Notes: generated from the letters alone by a model not told the origin. DNA of 64,000 bases from Hwangdonia seohaensis (GCF_031932625.1 NZ_JAVSCK010000001.1:806001-870000), one strand, 5' to 3'; shown: positions 43,708 through 52,368, counted from the first letter of the stretch. Program-made: numbers and translations.

Positions 43708-44490
43708 ATGGTGCACGAGCAACTTAAAATAGCATTGATACAATCGGATTTGGTTTGGGAAAACCCAGAACAGAATCGAAAACATTTTACTGAAAAAATC
43801 GAAAGTATTCCCAGTGCGGTCGATGTGGTTATTTTACCCGAAATGTTCACCACAGGTTTTACTATGAATGCCAAAGCTGTAGCCGAAACCATGCAAGGTA
43901 AAACGGTAGAGTGGATGAAAAATACAGCTTCAAAAAACAATACCGCTATGGTTGGAAGCCTAATTATTTCTGAAGAAAACAAATATTTTAATCGCTTGTT
44001 GTTTGTTGAGCCTTCCGGAAAAATAACGGTTTACAACAAACGACACACCTTTACTTTGGTTGGCGAAGATAAAGTGTTTGCCGCTGGGACGGAGAAAATC
44101 ATCGTCAATTATAAAGGCTGGAACATTTGCCCGTTAATTTGTTACGATTTACGCTTTCCCGTTTGGGCAAGAAATACTGAAGATTACGACGTTTTAATAT
44201 ATGTTGCCAATTGGCCCAAGCCCAGAGTTTCGGCGTGGGATGCCTTATTAAAAGCTCGCGCTATCGAGAATATGGGTTACTGCATTGGCGTAAATCGCGT
44301 GGGGATTGATGGTGTAAATAGTGCGTATTCAGGGCATTCAGCGGTTTACGATGTTTTAGGGAATTTAATAACAGCATTTAAACCCAATAAAGAACAGACT
44401 GAAATCGTTGTTTTGGAAAAAAACCACATTTCGAAATACCGAAATAAACTTAAGTTTTTAGATGATAGGGATGCCTTTACTCTTCATTAA
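43708..44490 (+). CDS. Omega-amidase of the nitrilase superfamily
   Basis: The 260-residue enzyme has the nitrilase Glu-Lys-Cys triad: VVILPEMFTTGFTMN, VYNKRHTF and ICPLICYDLRFPVWAR. The Phe/Met-rich loop after the Glu is typical of YafV/Nit2 omega-amidases, which hydrolyse 2-oxoglutaramate (the product of glutamine transamination). The aminotransferase gene upstream supports this: together they would allow methionine or other keto acids to be re-aminated at glutamine's expense. The end overlaps the convergent gene by 14 bp. Confidence 0.93.
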   Translation: MVHEQLKIALIQSDLVWENPEQNRKHFTEKIESIPSAVDVVILPEMFTTGFTMNAKAVAETMQGKTVEWMKNTASKNNTAMVGSLIISEENKYFNRLLFVEPSGKITVYNKRHTFTLVGEDKVFAAGTEKIIVNYKGWNICPLICYDLRFPVWARNTEDYDVLIYVANWPKPRVSAWDALLKARAIENMGYCIGVNRVGIDGVNSAYSGHSAVYDVLGNLITAFKPNKEQTEIVVLEKNHISKYRNKLKFLDDRDAFTLH

Positions 44491-46087
44491 AGATTAAAGT
44501 CTGTACAAAGCCCCAATCCGATCGTACGTCGTCATCCAATTCAAAATGGCTTACACGTTCTGGCTGAATCTTTTTTAAATAATTCCCGGAATCATATTTG
44601 CCGTTGCCATTGGTGTCAAAAATCACTCTGATAAAATATTTTCCAGAATCTAAAGTTAAAAAATCCAAGGGTTCGGGCTTAGTGGCATATTTTTCGTATT
44701 TAACTTCGCCATTGGCATTGGTTAATTGAAAAATAATAGGATATTTCGCGTTTACAAGGGTGAACCGTACAGACCCGAAATCAGACTCTTTTTTAGTTTT
44801 TACAGCGTAGTTTAAGGTGTCGTTTTTATTCTCAAAAAAATCTGTAAACGCCTCGGGCAGCACTTGTATGTTATAACTGTTGTCTTCGGTTTTATTAAAG
44901 TCGAACTGGTATGTATTTGTAATCGTATCGTAGGCTGTTGTAAAATCGACATTTGTGGAATCCCTATCTAAAATACGCATTTTTGAAGCGTCGAAATCGG
45001 TAAACGGAATGTTGGCAAAAATCTTAAAAGGCGCTTCGTAACCAATATTTCCAGACGGTTGCGCTTTAAATATTAAGGAATCTCTTTTTTGTTCGCTAAT
45101 GCGCACGGTATAATCTTTTTCAAAAGTGGGATGCGACACGTTAAACAGTAACGAGTCCACCTGTAATCTGGGTTTGTACCAATAGTAAAGCGTATCGGTT
45201 TTTTCATCTTTGGTAATGCGATGTTTAAAATCTTCCGGAGTTTCAGAAGTTATTTTAATTTTCATGTCTTTATAATCGCCTTCGTAACCAAAAGCAATTT
45301 TTTCGCCAGCTTCTAAACGCGGTCTTACGGCTTTAAAATCGGGTGCTTCAGAAAATAATTTTAAGGTGTAAAGCGAATCGTTGGGTACTTCAATAAAGTT
45401 TTTATGAAAGGCTATCTGATCGGTCTTTTGCTGAAATTTATTGTCGTTATTGGCATCTTTCAACGCCATGAGCATATATTTTCCGGCTTTAATGTTTTCA
45501 ATGGAAAACGTGGTAACACTGTCGAGGGTATTGGTAATGTATTTGGGGGCTTCTTTGTAAACGATAGAATCGTTAAAGGTAGAATCTATTTCGTATAAAG
45601 CCACCGATACAAAGGTTTCGGGCTGTCTTTTAAAAGCATCGACAATTTGCCCTTTTACGGTTAACGAGTCTATGTAATCGCCCGTTGAAAATACGTATCG
45701 GTAATAAGGAAATGGGTTGCCTTCGTTGTTGTCGGTAATGCTATTTCCAAAGTTAAAGGCGTAGGTTGTATTGGGTTTCAGCGTATCGTTAATTCTGATT
45801 TTTATCTCTTTGCTCGCACTACCAAGTGGCGTTATATCGGGTTGATAGGTCATGGGCGGCGAGATAATCAATTGTTTTTGCAAGTCTTTTATCTTGATGT
45901 ATTCATCAAAAACAATCTTGATTTCGTTGCCTTTAAAATTGGTCGAGAAATTTTCCGGAGTCGATTTTTCAATGCTTGGAGGCGTTTCGTCCTTTGGTCC
46001 GCCACCAGGTGTACCCCGATTGGCACAGTTAATAAAAACCAAGCTTATAAATGCGATAAAAATAAAGTTAGAAAGGGTCTTGCTCAT
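44477..46087 (-). CDS. Lipoprotein with Ig-like (Big_5) domain
   Basis: The 536-residue protein has a lipoprotein signal (LVFINCANRG, Cys21). The mature part begins with a Big_5-type fold (TPPSIEKSTPENFSTNFKGN and later KIVFDEYIKIKDLQKQL) followed by more beta-rich repeats, and ends with a Ca-binding-like NGNGKYDSGNYL loop. Many Flavobacteriaceae have one such protein. Its role is unknown; an envelope binding function is likely. It overlaps the convergent omega-amidase gene by 14 bp. Confidence 0.82.
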   Translation of the reverse strand: MSKTLSNFIFIAFISLVFINCANRGTPGGGPKDETPPSIEKSTPENFSTNFKGNEIKIVFDEYIKIKDLQKQLIISPPMTYQPDITPLGSASKEIKIRINDTLKPNTTYAFNFGNSITDNNEGNPFPYYRYVFSTGDYIDSLTVKGQIVDAFKRQPETFVSVALYEIDSTFNDSIVYKEAPKYITNTLDSVTTFSIENIKAGKYMLMALKDANNDNKFQQKTDQIAFHKNFIEVPNDSLYTLKLFSEAPDFKAVRPRLEAGEKIAFGYEGDYKDMKIKITSETPEDFKHRITKDEKTDTLYYWYKPRLQVDSLLFNVSHPTFEKDYTVRISEQKRDSLIFKAQPSGNIGYEAPFKIFANIPFTDFDASKMRILDRDSTNVDFTTAYDTITNTYQFDFNKTEDNSYNIQVLPEAFTDFFENKNDTLNYAVKTKKESDFGSVRFTLVNAKYPIIFQLTNANGEVKYEKYATKPEPLDFLTLDSGKYFIRVIFDTNGNGKYDSGNYLKKIQPERVSHFELDDDVRSDWGFVQTLIFNEE

Positions 46088-46277
46088 CGACTCATTTTAA
46101 ATTTTTAGCAAAAGTACATGAATTTTTTTGTTCTGAAATTCACAAAAAACAGAATAAGAAAATTTATATACTAGCGAAACGGTTACCAAAGTGAAACTAA
46201 ATATTGTGTTTTTTGGAGCAAAATTTAACTTTACTGAATAAACCTGCATAATTTTAGAGCTATAACGGCTAATCTGC

Positions 46278-46958
46278 TTAGGCTATTGCCATGGTTGCAA
46301 TACTTATTTTTGTGTTTTTTGCTTGGTTTAAAACGGCAATGCAAGCTTCGAGGGTTGCGCCGGTTGTAATAATATCGTCCACCAAAAGAATGTGTTTGTT
46401 TTCAATGGCTGATGCCTTTTGTAAAGTAAACAGTTCGTCGTTATTGTTCCAACGGGCAAAACGTTTTTTATCGACTTGCGATTTTGTATTGGTTATTTTA
46501 ACCAAAACATCGTCTCTATAATCAGTGTTTAAAGCTTTCGCAATTTGTTGCCCAAACTTTGCCACTTGATTAAACCCTCTTTTTTTCAACTTGTTTTTAT
46601 GAAGCGGCACAGGAATTACAACATCAATAGTACTGTAATTATCAACCGTTTTTAATTCGCCACCAAGCCAATTTCCCAAGAAATACCCAATATTATCATA
46701 ACCCTTGTATTTTAATCCATGGATGAGGTGCTGTACCAATCCTTTTTTTTCGAACCTAAAAAGCGCAGTGCCGTTTTCAACTTTTGCACGTCCGTAAAGC
46801 ACTTTTTTTACCGCATCGTTATCATCAAAATGAAAATTGGTAACGGGCAAATCGTGGCGGCAATCAATGCAAATGGTATCGGCGTTGTCTTCCAATAAAT
46901 TAAGGCACGCATAGCATACTTTAGGGAAGAAAAGATTGATAACAGATTGAAGACCCAT
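46278..46958 (-). CDS. ComF family phosphoribosyltransferase-like protein
   Basis: The 226-residue protein starts with a double zinc-finger-like stretch (CYACLNLLEDNADTICIDCR) and has the phosphoribosyltransferase motif HILLVDDIITTGATLEACI near residue 190. ComF is a helper in natural DNA uptake in some bacteria and is widespread; here no other competence gene is close. It is divergent from glyS. Confidence 0.9.
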   Translation of the reverse strand: MGLQSVINLFFPKVCYACLNLLEDNADTICIDCRHDLPVTNFHFDDNDAVKKVLYGRAKVENGTALFRFEKKGLVQHLIHGLKYKGYDNIGYFLGNWLGGELKTVDNYSTIDVVIPVPLHKNKLKKRGFNQVAKFGQQIAKALNTDYRDDVLVKITNTKSQVDKKRFARWNNNDELFTLQKASAIENKHILLVDDIITTGATLEACIAVLNQAKNTKISIATMAIA

Positions 46959-47055
46959 AAATTTAATTTCTTCAATAAAATTAACGATTTATAATTAAAA
47001 AAAGATTTTACAAAAACTTTGATAAAAGCAGCAATAATTTAACCGATTTATAGCA

Positions 47056-47082
47056 TTGAATTTAAACGGTTTCATATTTTTG
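47056..47082 (+). promoter_or_regulatory. glyS promoter giving a very short or absent leader
   Basis: TATTTTTG at 47075-47082 fits the -7 element, with TTG at 47056-47058 (16-nt spacer) as a possible -33. The transcript would begin within a few bases of the ATG at 47088. The usual start is supported by the conserved N-terminus of the protein. Confidence 0.55.
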
Positions 47083-47087
47083 CATTT

Positions 47088-48629
47088 ATGGCAAATCAAG
47101 ACGATCAATTTAAGAAAGTAATCTCTCATGCTAAGGAGTATGGTTACGTGTTCCAGAGTAGTGAAATCTACGATGGATTAAGTGCTGTTTACGACTATGC
47201 ACAAAACGGCGCAGAGTTAAAGAAAAATATACGCGACTACTGGTGGAAGGCCATGGTGCAAATGAACGACAATATTGTGGGCATTGACTCCGCTATATTT
47301 ATGCATCCAACCATTTGGAAAGCGTCGGGGCACGTTGATGCCTTTAACGACCCGTTAATTGACAATAAAGATTCTAAAAAACGCTATCGGGCCGATGTTT
47401 TAATTGAAGACTATTGTGCTAAAATTGAAGCTAAAATTGATAAAGAAGTAGCTAAAGCGGCAAAACGTTTTGGTGATGCGTTTGATAAAGACGAATTTGT
47501 TGCTACAAACGGACGTGTTTTAGGTTATCAAGAAAAAATAAACACAACGCTTTCGCGGATGGCAAAATCTTTGGAAAACGAAGATTTGGCCGATGTAAAA
47601 GCCCTTATTGAAGAATTGGAAATTGCCGACCCGCTAACCGGAAGCAAAAATTGGACGGAAGTAAAACAGTTTAATTTAATGTTTGGCACTAAGTTGGGTT
47701 CATCGGCTGATACGGCCATGGATTTATATTTACGCCCGGAAACGGCCCAAGGTATTTTTGTAAACTTTTTAAACGTACAAAAATCGGGACGCATGAAAAT
47801 TCCGTTTGGTATCGCCCAAACAGGGAAAGCCTTCAGAAACGAAATTGTGGCGCGCCAATTTATTTTTAGAATGCGCGAGTTCGAGCAAATGGAAATGCAG
47901 TTTTTTATAAAACCGGGTACCCAAAAAGAGTGGTACGAGTATTGGAAAGAAGCTCGATTAAAATGGCATTTATCCCTAGGGATGGGCGAGGAAAATTACC
48001 GTTTTCACGATCACGAAAAACTGGCGCATTATGCAGATGCCGCGGCCGATATTGAGTTTAAATTCCCATTTGGGTTTAAGGAATTGGAAGGTATACACTC
48101 GCGAACCGATTTCGATTTAAAAGCCCACGAAGAATACTCTGGGAAAAAATTACAGTATTTCGATCACGAAGAAAAAGCCAGTTATACACCCTATGTTTTA
48201 GAAACATCGATTGGTTTAGACCGCATGTTTTTGGCCGTATTCTCAAACGCTTTACAGGAAGAAGAATTAGAAAACGGAACAACACGAACCGTTTTAAAAT
48301 TGCCAAGTGTTTTAGCGCCGGTTAAAGCCGCCATTTTTCCTTTGGTTAAAAAGGATGGCTTGCCAGAGGTTGCAAAACAAATTGTTGAAGATTTAAAATG
48401 GGATTTTAATGTGTTTTACGATGAAAAGGATGCCGTTGGAAAACGTTACAGACGTCAAGATGCCAACGGAACACCGTTCTGTATCACTGTAGACCACGAT
48501 ACTTTAGAAGACAACACCGTTACCATTCGCCACCGCGATACCATGGAACAGCAACGTGTTAAAATTGAAGATTTACGCCAAATTATAAAACAAGAAGTAG
48601 ATGTGCGTTTTTGGTTGATGAAAATGTAA
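47088..48629 (+). CDS. glyS: Glycyl-tRNA synthetase (alpha2 type)
   Basis: The 513-residue enzyme is the homodimer-type class II GlyRS, as in eukaryotes and Bacteroidota, not the alpha2beta2 type of E. coli. It shows GYVFQSSEIYDGLSAVYDYAQNGA and the class II motifs RPETAQGIFVNFLN, FRNEIVARQFIFRMREFEQMEM and ETSIGLDRMFLAVFS. The anticodon-binding domain closes the protein. It has its own promoter close to the ATG and a good terminator. Symbols glyQS and glyS are both used for this form. Confidence 0.96.
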   Translation: MANQDDQFKKVISHAKEYGYVFQSSEIYDGLSAVYDYAQNGAELKKNIRDYWWKAMVQMNDNIVGIDSAIFMHPTIWKASGHVDAFNDPLIDNKDSKKRYRADVLIEDYCAKIEAKIDKEVAKAAKRFGDAFDKDEFVATNGRVLGYQEKINTTLSRMAKSLENEDLADVKALIEELEIADPLTGSKNWTEVKQFNLMFGTKLGSSADTAMDLYLRPETAQGIFVNFLNVQKSGRMKIPFGIAQTGKAFRNEIVARQFIFRMREFEQMEMQFFIKPGTQKEWYEYWKEARLKWHLSLGMGEENYRFHDHEKLAHYADAAADIEFKFPFGFKELEGIHSRTDFDLKAHEEYSGKKLQYFDHEEKASYTPYVLETSIGLDRMFLAVFSNALQEEELENGTTRTVLKLPSVLAPVKAAIFPLVKKDGLPEVAKQIVEDLKWDFNVFYDEKDAVGKRYRRQDANGTPFCITVDHDTLEDNTVTIRHRDTMEQQRVKIEDLRQIIKQEVDVRFWLMKM

Positions 48630-48672
48630 ATAGTCCTGCGAAGGCAGAAATCTTTAAAAAAAAATAAATTCT

Positions 48673-48703
48673 AAACCCCAAGCCATTCGTTTGGGGTTTT
48701 TCT
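48673..48703 (+). terminator. Terminator of glyS
   Basis: AAACCCCAA pairs with TTTGGGGTTT (48673-48700), followed by T residues. Confidence 0.85.
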
Positions 48704-48785
48704 TTAAATAAAAGTTGTTTTTTCTTATTCGGTATAATTTTTGATTAGTACTTTCCCGTATTTTTAAAACTGAAACCAAAACTAA

Positions 48786-49349
48786 ATGAAAAGAATATTA
48801 CTCACATCAATTTTTTGCGGATTATCCTTTATTTCTATGTCCCAAAATACAAGCGTAGAAAAGTCAACTTATGGCATTCAAACAGGTTTTTTAGGAATCT
48901 GGATGCATAATGAATCTAAATTATCAAATCAGATTGCATTGCGAAGCGAACTGGGGTTAGATGCTGGAATTTGGGGCGGGGATTTTTACGATGGCACAGG
49001 GTTTTTGTTAGCTCCTGTAATTAATTTGGAGCCTCGGTGGTATTACAATCTAAATAAACGCAAAAACAAGTCGAGACGAGTAGATGGCAACAGCGGAAAT
49101 TTTGTATCACTTAAAATAGGTTATCACCCAAATTGGTTTGTTATTTCCAATTATAACAATATTCGCATTGTTAGTGATATTTCGATAGTACCGACTTGGG
49201 GAATAAGAAGAAATATTGGGAACCACTTCACTTACGAAACCGGGATAGGGATAGGCTATGTATATTACTTTGCTAAAGACGCAGGATATTTAAACAACGA
49301 AAGTGATGTGGCAGCAAATCTGCATTTGCGACTTGGTTATAGGTTTTAG
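48786..49349 (+). CDS. Outer-membrane beta-barrel-like protein
   Basis: The 187-residue protein has a signal peptide (ending FISMSQN, about residue 19) and alternating hydrophobic strands, with FVSLKIGYHPNWFVISN and TWGIRRNIGNHFTYETGIGIGYVYYF, ending ANLHLRLGYRF. The terminal aromatic residue is typical of outer-membrane barrels. Its size suggests 8 strands. No substrate can be guessed. It ends 5 bp from the convergent Lrp gene. Confidence 0.75.
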   Translation: MKRILLTSIFCGLSFISMSQNTSVEKSTYGIQTGFLGIWMHNESKLSNQIALRSELGLDAGIWGGDFYDGTGFLLAPVINLEPRWYYNLNKRKNKSRRVDGNSGNFVSLKIGYHPNWFVISNYNNIRIVSDISIVPTWGIRRNIGNHFTYETGIGIGYVYYFAKDAGYLNNESDVAANLHLRLGYRF

Positions 49350-49354
49350 AAATA

Positions 49355-49825
49355 TTATATACTTATCTGTCTATCAATTTGTTGGTCTAACGAAATAAAG
49401 GTTTCGGTACGCGACACCCCAGAAATAGGTTGGATTTCCTTGTTGAGCAAATGCATTAAATGTTCGTTGTCTTTACACAGAATTTTTATAAAAACACTCC
49501 AGTTGCCCGTAGTGTAATGGCATTCTAAAACCTCAGGGATTTTTTTAAGCTGTTTAACGGCCTCGGGATTGCTCATGGCTTTATCTAAATAAATACCAAT
49601 AAAAGCCATCGTGGTGTAGCCCAAAACCTTGGGGTTGATAACAAATTTCGAACCAGAGATTAACCCCGATTTTTCCAATTTGCGTAAACGCTGATGAATA
49701 GCTGCCCCAGAAATACCCACGTTACGGGCAATTTCAAGAATTGGTGTTCGCGCATCTTGCATTAAGGCACGAAGTATCTTTTTATCGATACCGTCAATGT
49801 GGATGTTTTGATTTATAACTTTCAT
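49355..49825 (-). CDS. Lrp/AsnC family transcriptional regulator
   Basis: The 156-residue protein has an N-terminal helix-turn-helix: IDGIDKKILRALMQDARTPI and then EIARNVGISGAAIHQRLRKL (about 10-50). The C-terminal RAM ligand domain follows, with FIGIYLDKAM and LECHYTTGNWSVFIKILCKD. Such regulators sense amino acids and form octamers. An in-frame ATG 7 codons upstream (49846) is equally possible as the start. It is divergent from an AT-rich accessory block. Confidence 0.93.
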   Translation of the reverse strand: MKVINQNIHIDGIDKKILRALMQDARTPILEIARNVGISGAAIHQRLRKLEKSGLISGSKFVINPKVLGYTTMAFIGIYLDKAMSNPEAVKQLKKIPEVLECHYTTGNWSVFIKILCKDNEHLMHLLNKEIQPISGVSRTETFISLDQQIDRQISI

Positions 49826-49966
49826 AACTAATTTATTTTTTTTCATTCCCTAAAAGAAGGAAATCGTATTGTTTTGTTTGATTTTAAAACATAAAAGTAC
49901 ACATTTGATTTTAAATTGAAATCGAACTGTTATAAAAAAGCCTTATTCGCAAATCAAAATAATTGC

Positions 49967-49997
49967 TTGAAATTGTAGAAAAAATCTTCTATCTTCG
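49967..49997 (+). promoter_or_regulatory. Promoter of the accessory gene at 50069
   Basis: TTG at 49967-49969, 20 nt, then TATCTTCG at 49990-49997, one mismatch from the consensus. It is upstream of a stable hairpin and the start. Confidence 0.5.
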
Positions 49998-50027
49998 TTT
50001 AGCGCAGTGTATCAATCATTAAAACGG

Positions 50028-50065
50028 ATTGGTATACTTAAAAGTTGTACACAATATATACCAAT
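50028..50065 (+). repeat. 9-bp perfect inverted repeat immediately before a start codon
   Basis: ATTGGTATA (50028-50036) and TATACCAAT (50057-50065) form a perfect 9-bp stem around a loop with a nested TTGTACACAA palindrome-like sequence. It ends 3 bp before the ATG of the next gene. In the transcript it would cover the ribosome-binding region. Confidence 0.6.
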
Positions 50066-50068
50066 AGA

Positions 50069-50851
50069 ATGCAAAGAAAAATAATCACGATTTTACTATT
50101 AGCAATATTCACAAATTTTGGATATGCTCAATCTGAAAAAATTAAGATAAAAACGGATCATTTAAATGAGTCGAATTATCTGAAAATAGATGATTTTTAT
50201 TTAACTCATTATCTGTACATCGACCTATTTTTAAGAGAAAATTTATTTCCAGAAGCAAATCCAGAAGATGTTTCTTCAATCTTGAAAGCTCTGAAAAAAT
50301 ATGTTTCAATAGAAAATAATTTAGACATTGAAATTGAAAAACCTGGTAAAAGGAATTACTTAATCCGCTTTGCAATCTTGAAGAAAGATGATGGCACTGA
50401 GCTTTTGATAGCTTTTACAAATTGGAGTGCGAATAAAAAGGAATTTGAGAAAGAAATAAAAATAGAAAATGACTCCTACACGAGATGGTATTTTCTAAAT
50501 GGAAACAAAATGACCTATAGAAAAGATATGTCTGATCAGAATGATTACTCAAAGATGAATAAATCTGATTTGGCTAATGCTTATCTATTTGATGAACTTT
50601 TCGAAAATGATAATGCGATAAAAAGCACGTTAAACGAAATTCTAAATGAAGGCCATTTAAGTGTCTCAGATAAAATTATGGCGAATTTACTTCTCTTGAA
50701 ATATCAAATTTTCCAAAAAGATAACGACAAGATAAATAAGCAAACCGAATATCTAAATGAATTGTTTGAAACCAATAAAACAGAACCTAATCTTAGAGGA
50801 TTAAAAATGGCATTTGATGCTACAAAATTTCAAATAGAATTAACTAAATAA
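50069..50851 (+). CDS. Secreted protein of unknown function in an AT-rich accessory block
   Basis: From ATG 50069 the product is 260 residues with a signal peptide (ending FGYAQS, about residue 20). The rest is soluble, Lys/Asp/Asn-rich and mostly helical toward the end, with no motif I recognise. Codon use is markedly more AT-rich than in neighbouring core genes. The start (MQRKIITILLLAIF) is chosen over an ATG eight codons upstream, which lies inside the hairpin. It is followed by one copy of the roughly 95-bp tail module. Confidence 0.65.
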   Translation: MQRKIITILLLAIFTNFGYAQSEKIKIKTDHLNESNYLKIDDFYLTHYLYIDLFLRENLFPEANPEDVSSILKALKKYVSIENNLDIEIEKPGKRNYLIRFAILKKDDGTELLIAFTNWSANKKEFEKEIKIENDSYTRWYFLNGNKMTYRKDMSDQNDYSKMNKSDLANAYLFDELFENDNAIKSTLNEILNEGHLSVSDKIMANLLLLKYQIFQKDNDKINKQTEYLNELFETNKTEPNLRGLKMAFDATKFQIELTK

Positions 50852-50948
50852 GCATTATGTTCAACAACAGACACAGGCAATTGCTTGTTCTCGCTAACTT
50901 CTGAAAATCTTCACGAATTTTGAACTTTCCTCAAAAAACATTAAAACT
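50851..50948 (+). repeat. Tail module copy 1 after an accessory gene
   Basis: Right after the stop codon of the 50069 gene: CAACAACAGAC...AATTGCTTGT...CGCTAACTT, then a 23-bp stretch at 50904-50926 (AAAATCTTCACGAATTTTGA + ACT) identical to 51669-51691, and CAAAAAACATTAAA. The second copy follows the next gene. Confidence 0.75.
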
Positions 50949-50970
50949 CACTCAAAATTAAAATACCCTT

Positions 50971-51615
50971 ATGAACAAAATTAAATTATTATTAATCGGT
51001 TTAGGATTAATGTTTTCATTGAATTTAAGTGCTCAAAATGATTTTAAAATTGGATTAAATGCTGGAATAAACTACCCAGATATTAGAGGATACGAATATG
51101 CAAAATACAATAAATTTAAGGTTGGGTATTTGTTAGGAGTTACTTTTGATTATTATTTTAAAGAAAACCTATCCTTGAAGACTAATATAAATTACGAAAG
51201 GAAAATTAAGAAAATACAACTTACGTACTTTAATTATGAGGCAGAAGAAACAGGAAGAGAAAATTTCAACGAAATTTATGAATATATAAATATACCGATA
51301 CTATTAAAATATGAATTTGAAAGCTCAAATTTTTTCATAAATGGCGGACCGTTTTTCAACTATCTATTAAACAATAAAATTGAGCCAGATTACCCAAATG
51401 ACGATAGTGATCTTATTACAGAACTGAAAAAAATTGATTTCGGACTTTCTCTCGGAATTGGCACTAATATTTCTCTTAATGAGAAAAATGACTTAACAAT
51501 TGAAATAAGAGATGATTTCGGAATTTTAGATACAGGTGGTGTTCCTAGACCAATTGGAGGAACAATTAAAACCAATACTATAAAATTAGTGTTAGGATGG
51601 AATTTTGGAATATAA
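50971..51615 (+). CDS. Porin-family outer-membrane beta-barrel protein
   Basis: The 214-residue protein has a signal peptide (ending FSLNLSAQN, about residue 22) and the alternating pattern of an outer-membrane barrel (FKIGLNAGINYPD, KVGYLLGVTFDYYFKENLSL, LSLGIGTNISLNEKNDLTIEIRDDFG), ending KLVLGWNFGI. It is like the PorT/OMP_b-brl_2 type seen across Bacteroidota. The base composition is AT-rich like its upstream partner. It lies between two copies of the tail module. Confidence 0.8.
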   Translation: MNKIKLLLIGLGLMFSLNLSAQNDFKIGLNAGINYPDIRGYEYAKYNKFKVGYLLGVTFDYYFKENLSLKTNINYERKIKKIQLTYFNYEAEETGRENFNEIYEYINIPILLKYEFESSNFFINGGPFFNYLLNNKIEPDYPNDDSDLITELKKIDFGLSLGIGTNISLNEKNDLTIEIRDDFGILDTGGVPRPIGGTIKTNTIKLVLGWNFGI

Positions 51616-51617
51616 TA

Positions 51618-51712
51618 ACGATTTGTCCCACAACTATAAAATTAATTGCTAGCTCAAACCTACTTACAAAAATCTTCACGAATTTTGAACTGCCCCTAAA
51701 AACATTAAACGA
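51618..51712 (+). repeat. Tail module copy 2 after an accessory gene
   Basis: It starts 3 bp after the stop codon: CACAACTATAAAA, TTAATTGCTAG, CCTACTTAC, then the 23-bp block at 51669-51691 identical to 50904-50926, and AAAAACATTAAACG. It runs directly into the GCGTTA repeat, copy 2. Confidence 0.75.
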
Positions 51713-51723
51713 ACCTCCAAATT

Positions 51724-51810
51724 TCCGCGTTAGCGATTGTAGTGGAAATCCTTTTTTGAGGCACGAAAAAAAGATTGCAACAAAAAGCGCGACCCTTGCG
51801 GTAACACCCA
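51724..51810 (+). repeat. GCGTTA...GTAACACCC repeat, copy 2
   Basis: Begins TTCCGCGTTAGCGATTGTAG and GTGGAAATCC, contains AAAAAGCGCGACCC and ends TTGCGGTAACACCC. It matches copy 1 (33792-33902) and copy 3 (56179-56275, inverted) at both ends and in the GATTG...GACCC core. Confidence 0.7.
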
Positions 51811-51850
51811 AAAAAATAAACGTTTCGGTTTAGAATATTAAAAAAAATAT

Positions 51851-51858
51851 GTAGGTTT
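51851..51858 (+). promoter_or_regulatory. -7 element of the TerB-like gene
   Basis: TAGGTTTG fits TAnnTTTG; the start would be near 51863, 20 nt before the ATG at 51883. No clear -33 element is seen. Confidence 0.45.
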
Positions 51859-51882
51859 GCATGACCTTTAAAACAAAAATAT

Positions 51883-52314
51883 ATGTCGTTTTCAGATTTA
51901 TTTGATAGTGGGTTTAAAAAGCGCAATAAAAACCATTTTGCGGCCATTGTGCGTATTGCCATGGACGATGGTGTGATTTCTGAGGGAGAAAAAGCCTTTT
52001 TAGATAGATTGGCTCGTAATTTAAGTATTAGTGAAGGCGATTATAACCAAATCTTAAAAGATTACCAATCGCACCCCATAAATCCGCCCATGTCTTACGA
52101 TAGACGGTTAGAGCGTTTGTACGATTTGGCACGTATGGTTTATGTAGACCATATAAAGGGCGACCATGAAGAGGTGTTGCTTGGTAAAATTAGTGTGGGC
52201 TTGGGTTTTCACCCCGAAAACGTAAAGTACATTGTGGATAAAGCCTTGACTTTGGTAAGCAACGGTGTTGATTTGGACACCTTTAAAGATGAAATGAAAA
52301 ACATGAACAGATAG
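51883..52314 (+). CDS. TerB-like protein
   Basis: The 143-residue protein has the TerB-type helical pattern: FAAIVRIAMDDGVISEGEKAFLDRLARNLSISEGDY near residue 20-55 and YDLARMVYVDHIKGDHEEVLLGKISVGLGFHPENVKYIV. The conserved acidic DDGxI...E and D residues probably bind a divalent metal. TerB proteins belong to stress-linked metal-sensing systems; alone their role is unknown. Another TerB domain occurs in this window with a DnaJ domain (56395). A perfect terminator follows. Confidence 0.85.
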   Translation: MSFSDLFDSGFKKRNKNHFAAIVRIAMDDGVISEGEKAFLDRLARNLSISEGDYNQILKDYQSHPINPPMSYDRRLERLYDLARMVYVDHIKGDHEEVLLGKISVGLGFHPENVKYIVDKALTLVSNGVDLDTFKDEMKNMNR

Positions 52315-52336
52315 TTTCTTTTTGTTACGAAACATA

Positions 52337-52368
52337 AAAAAATGCGAACTTTAAAGTTCGCATTTTTT
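52337..52368. terminator. Perfect 16-bp palindromic terminator
   Basis: AAAAAATGCGAACTTT joins directly to AAAGTTCGCATTTTTT (52337-52368). A and T runs at either end let it work on both strands, serving the TerB gene and the convergent EamA gene. Confidence 0.92.

Noticed and set aside
50851..51712. True integron attC sites
   Set aside because: The tail modules lack the standard GTTRRRY/RYYYAAC ends and no integrase is seen, so I report only the repeat and the cassette-like order.
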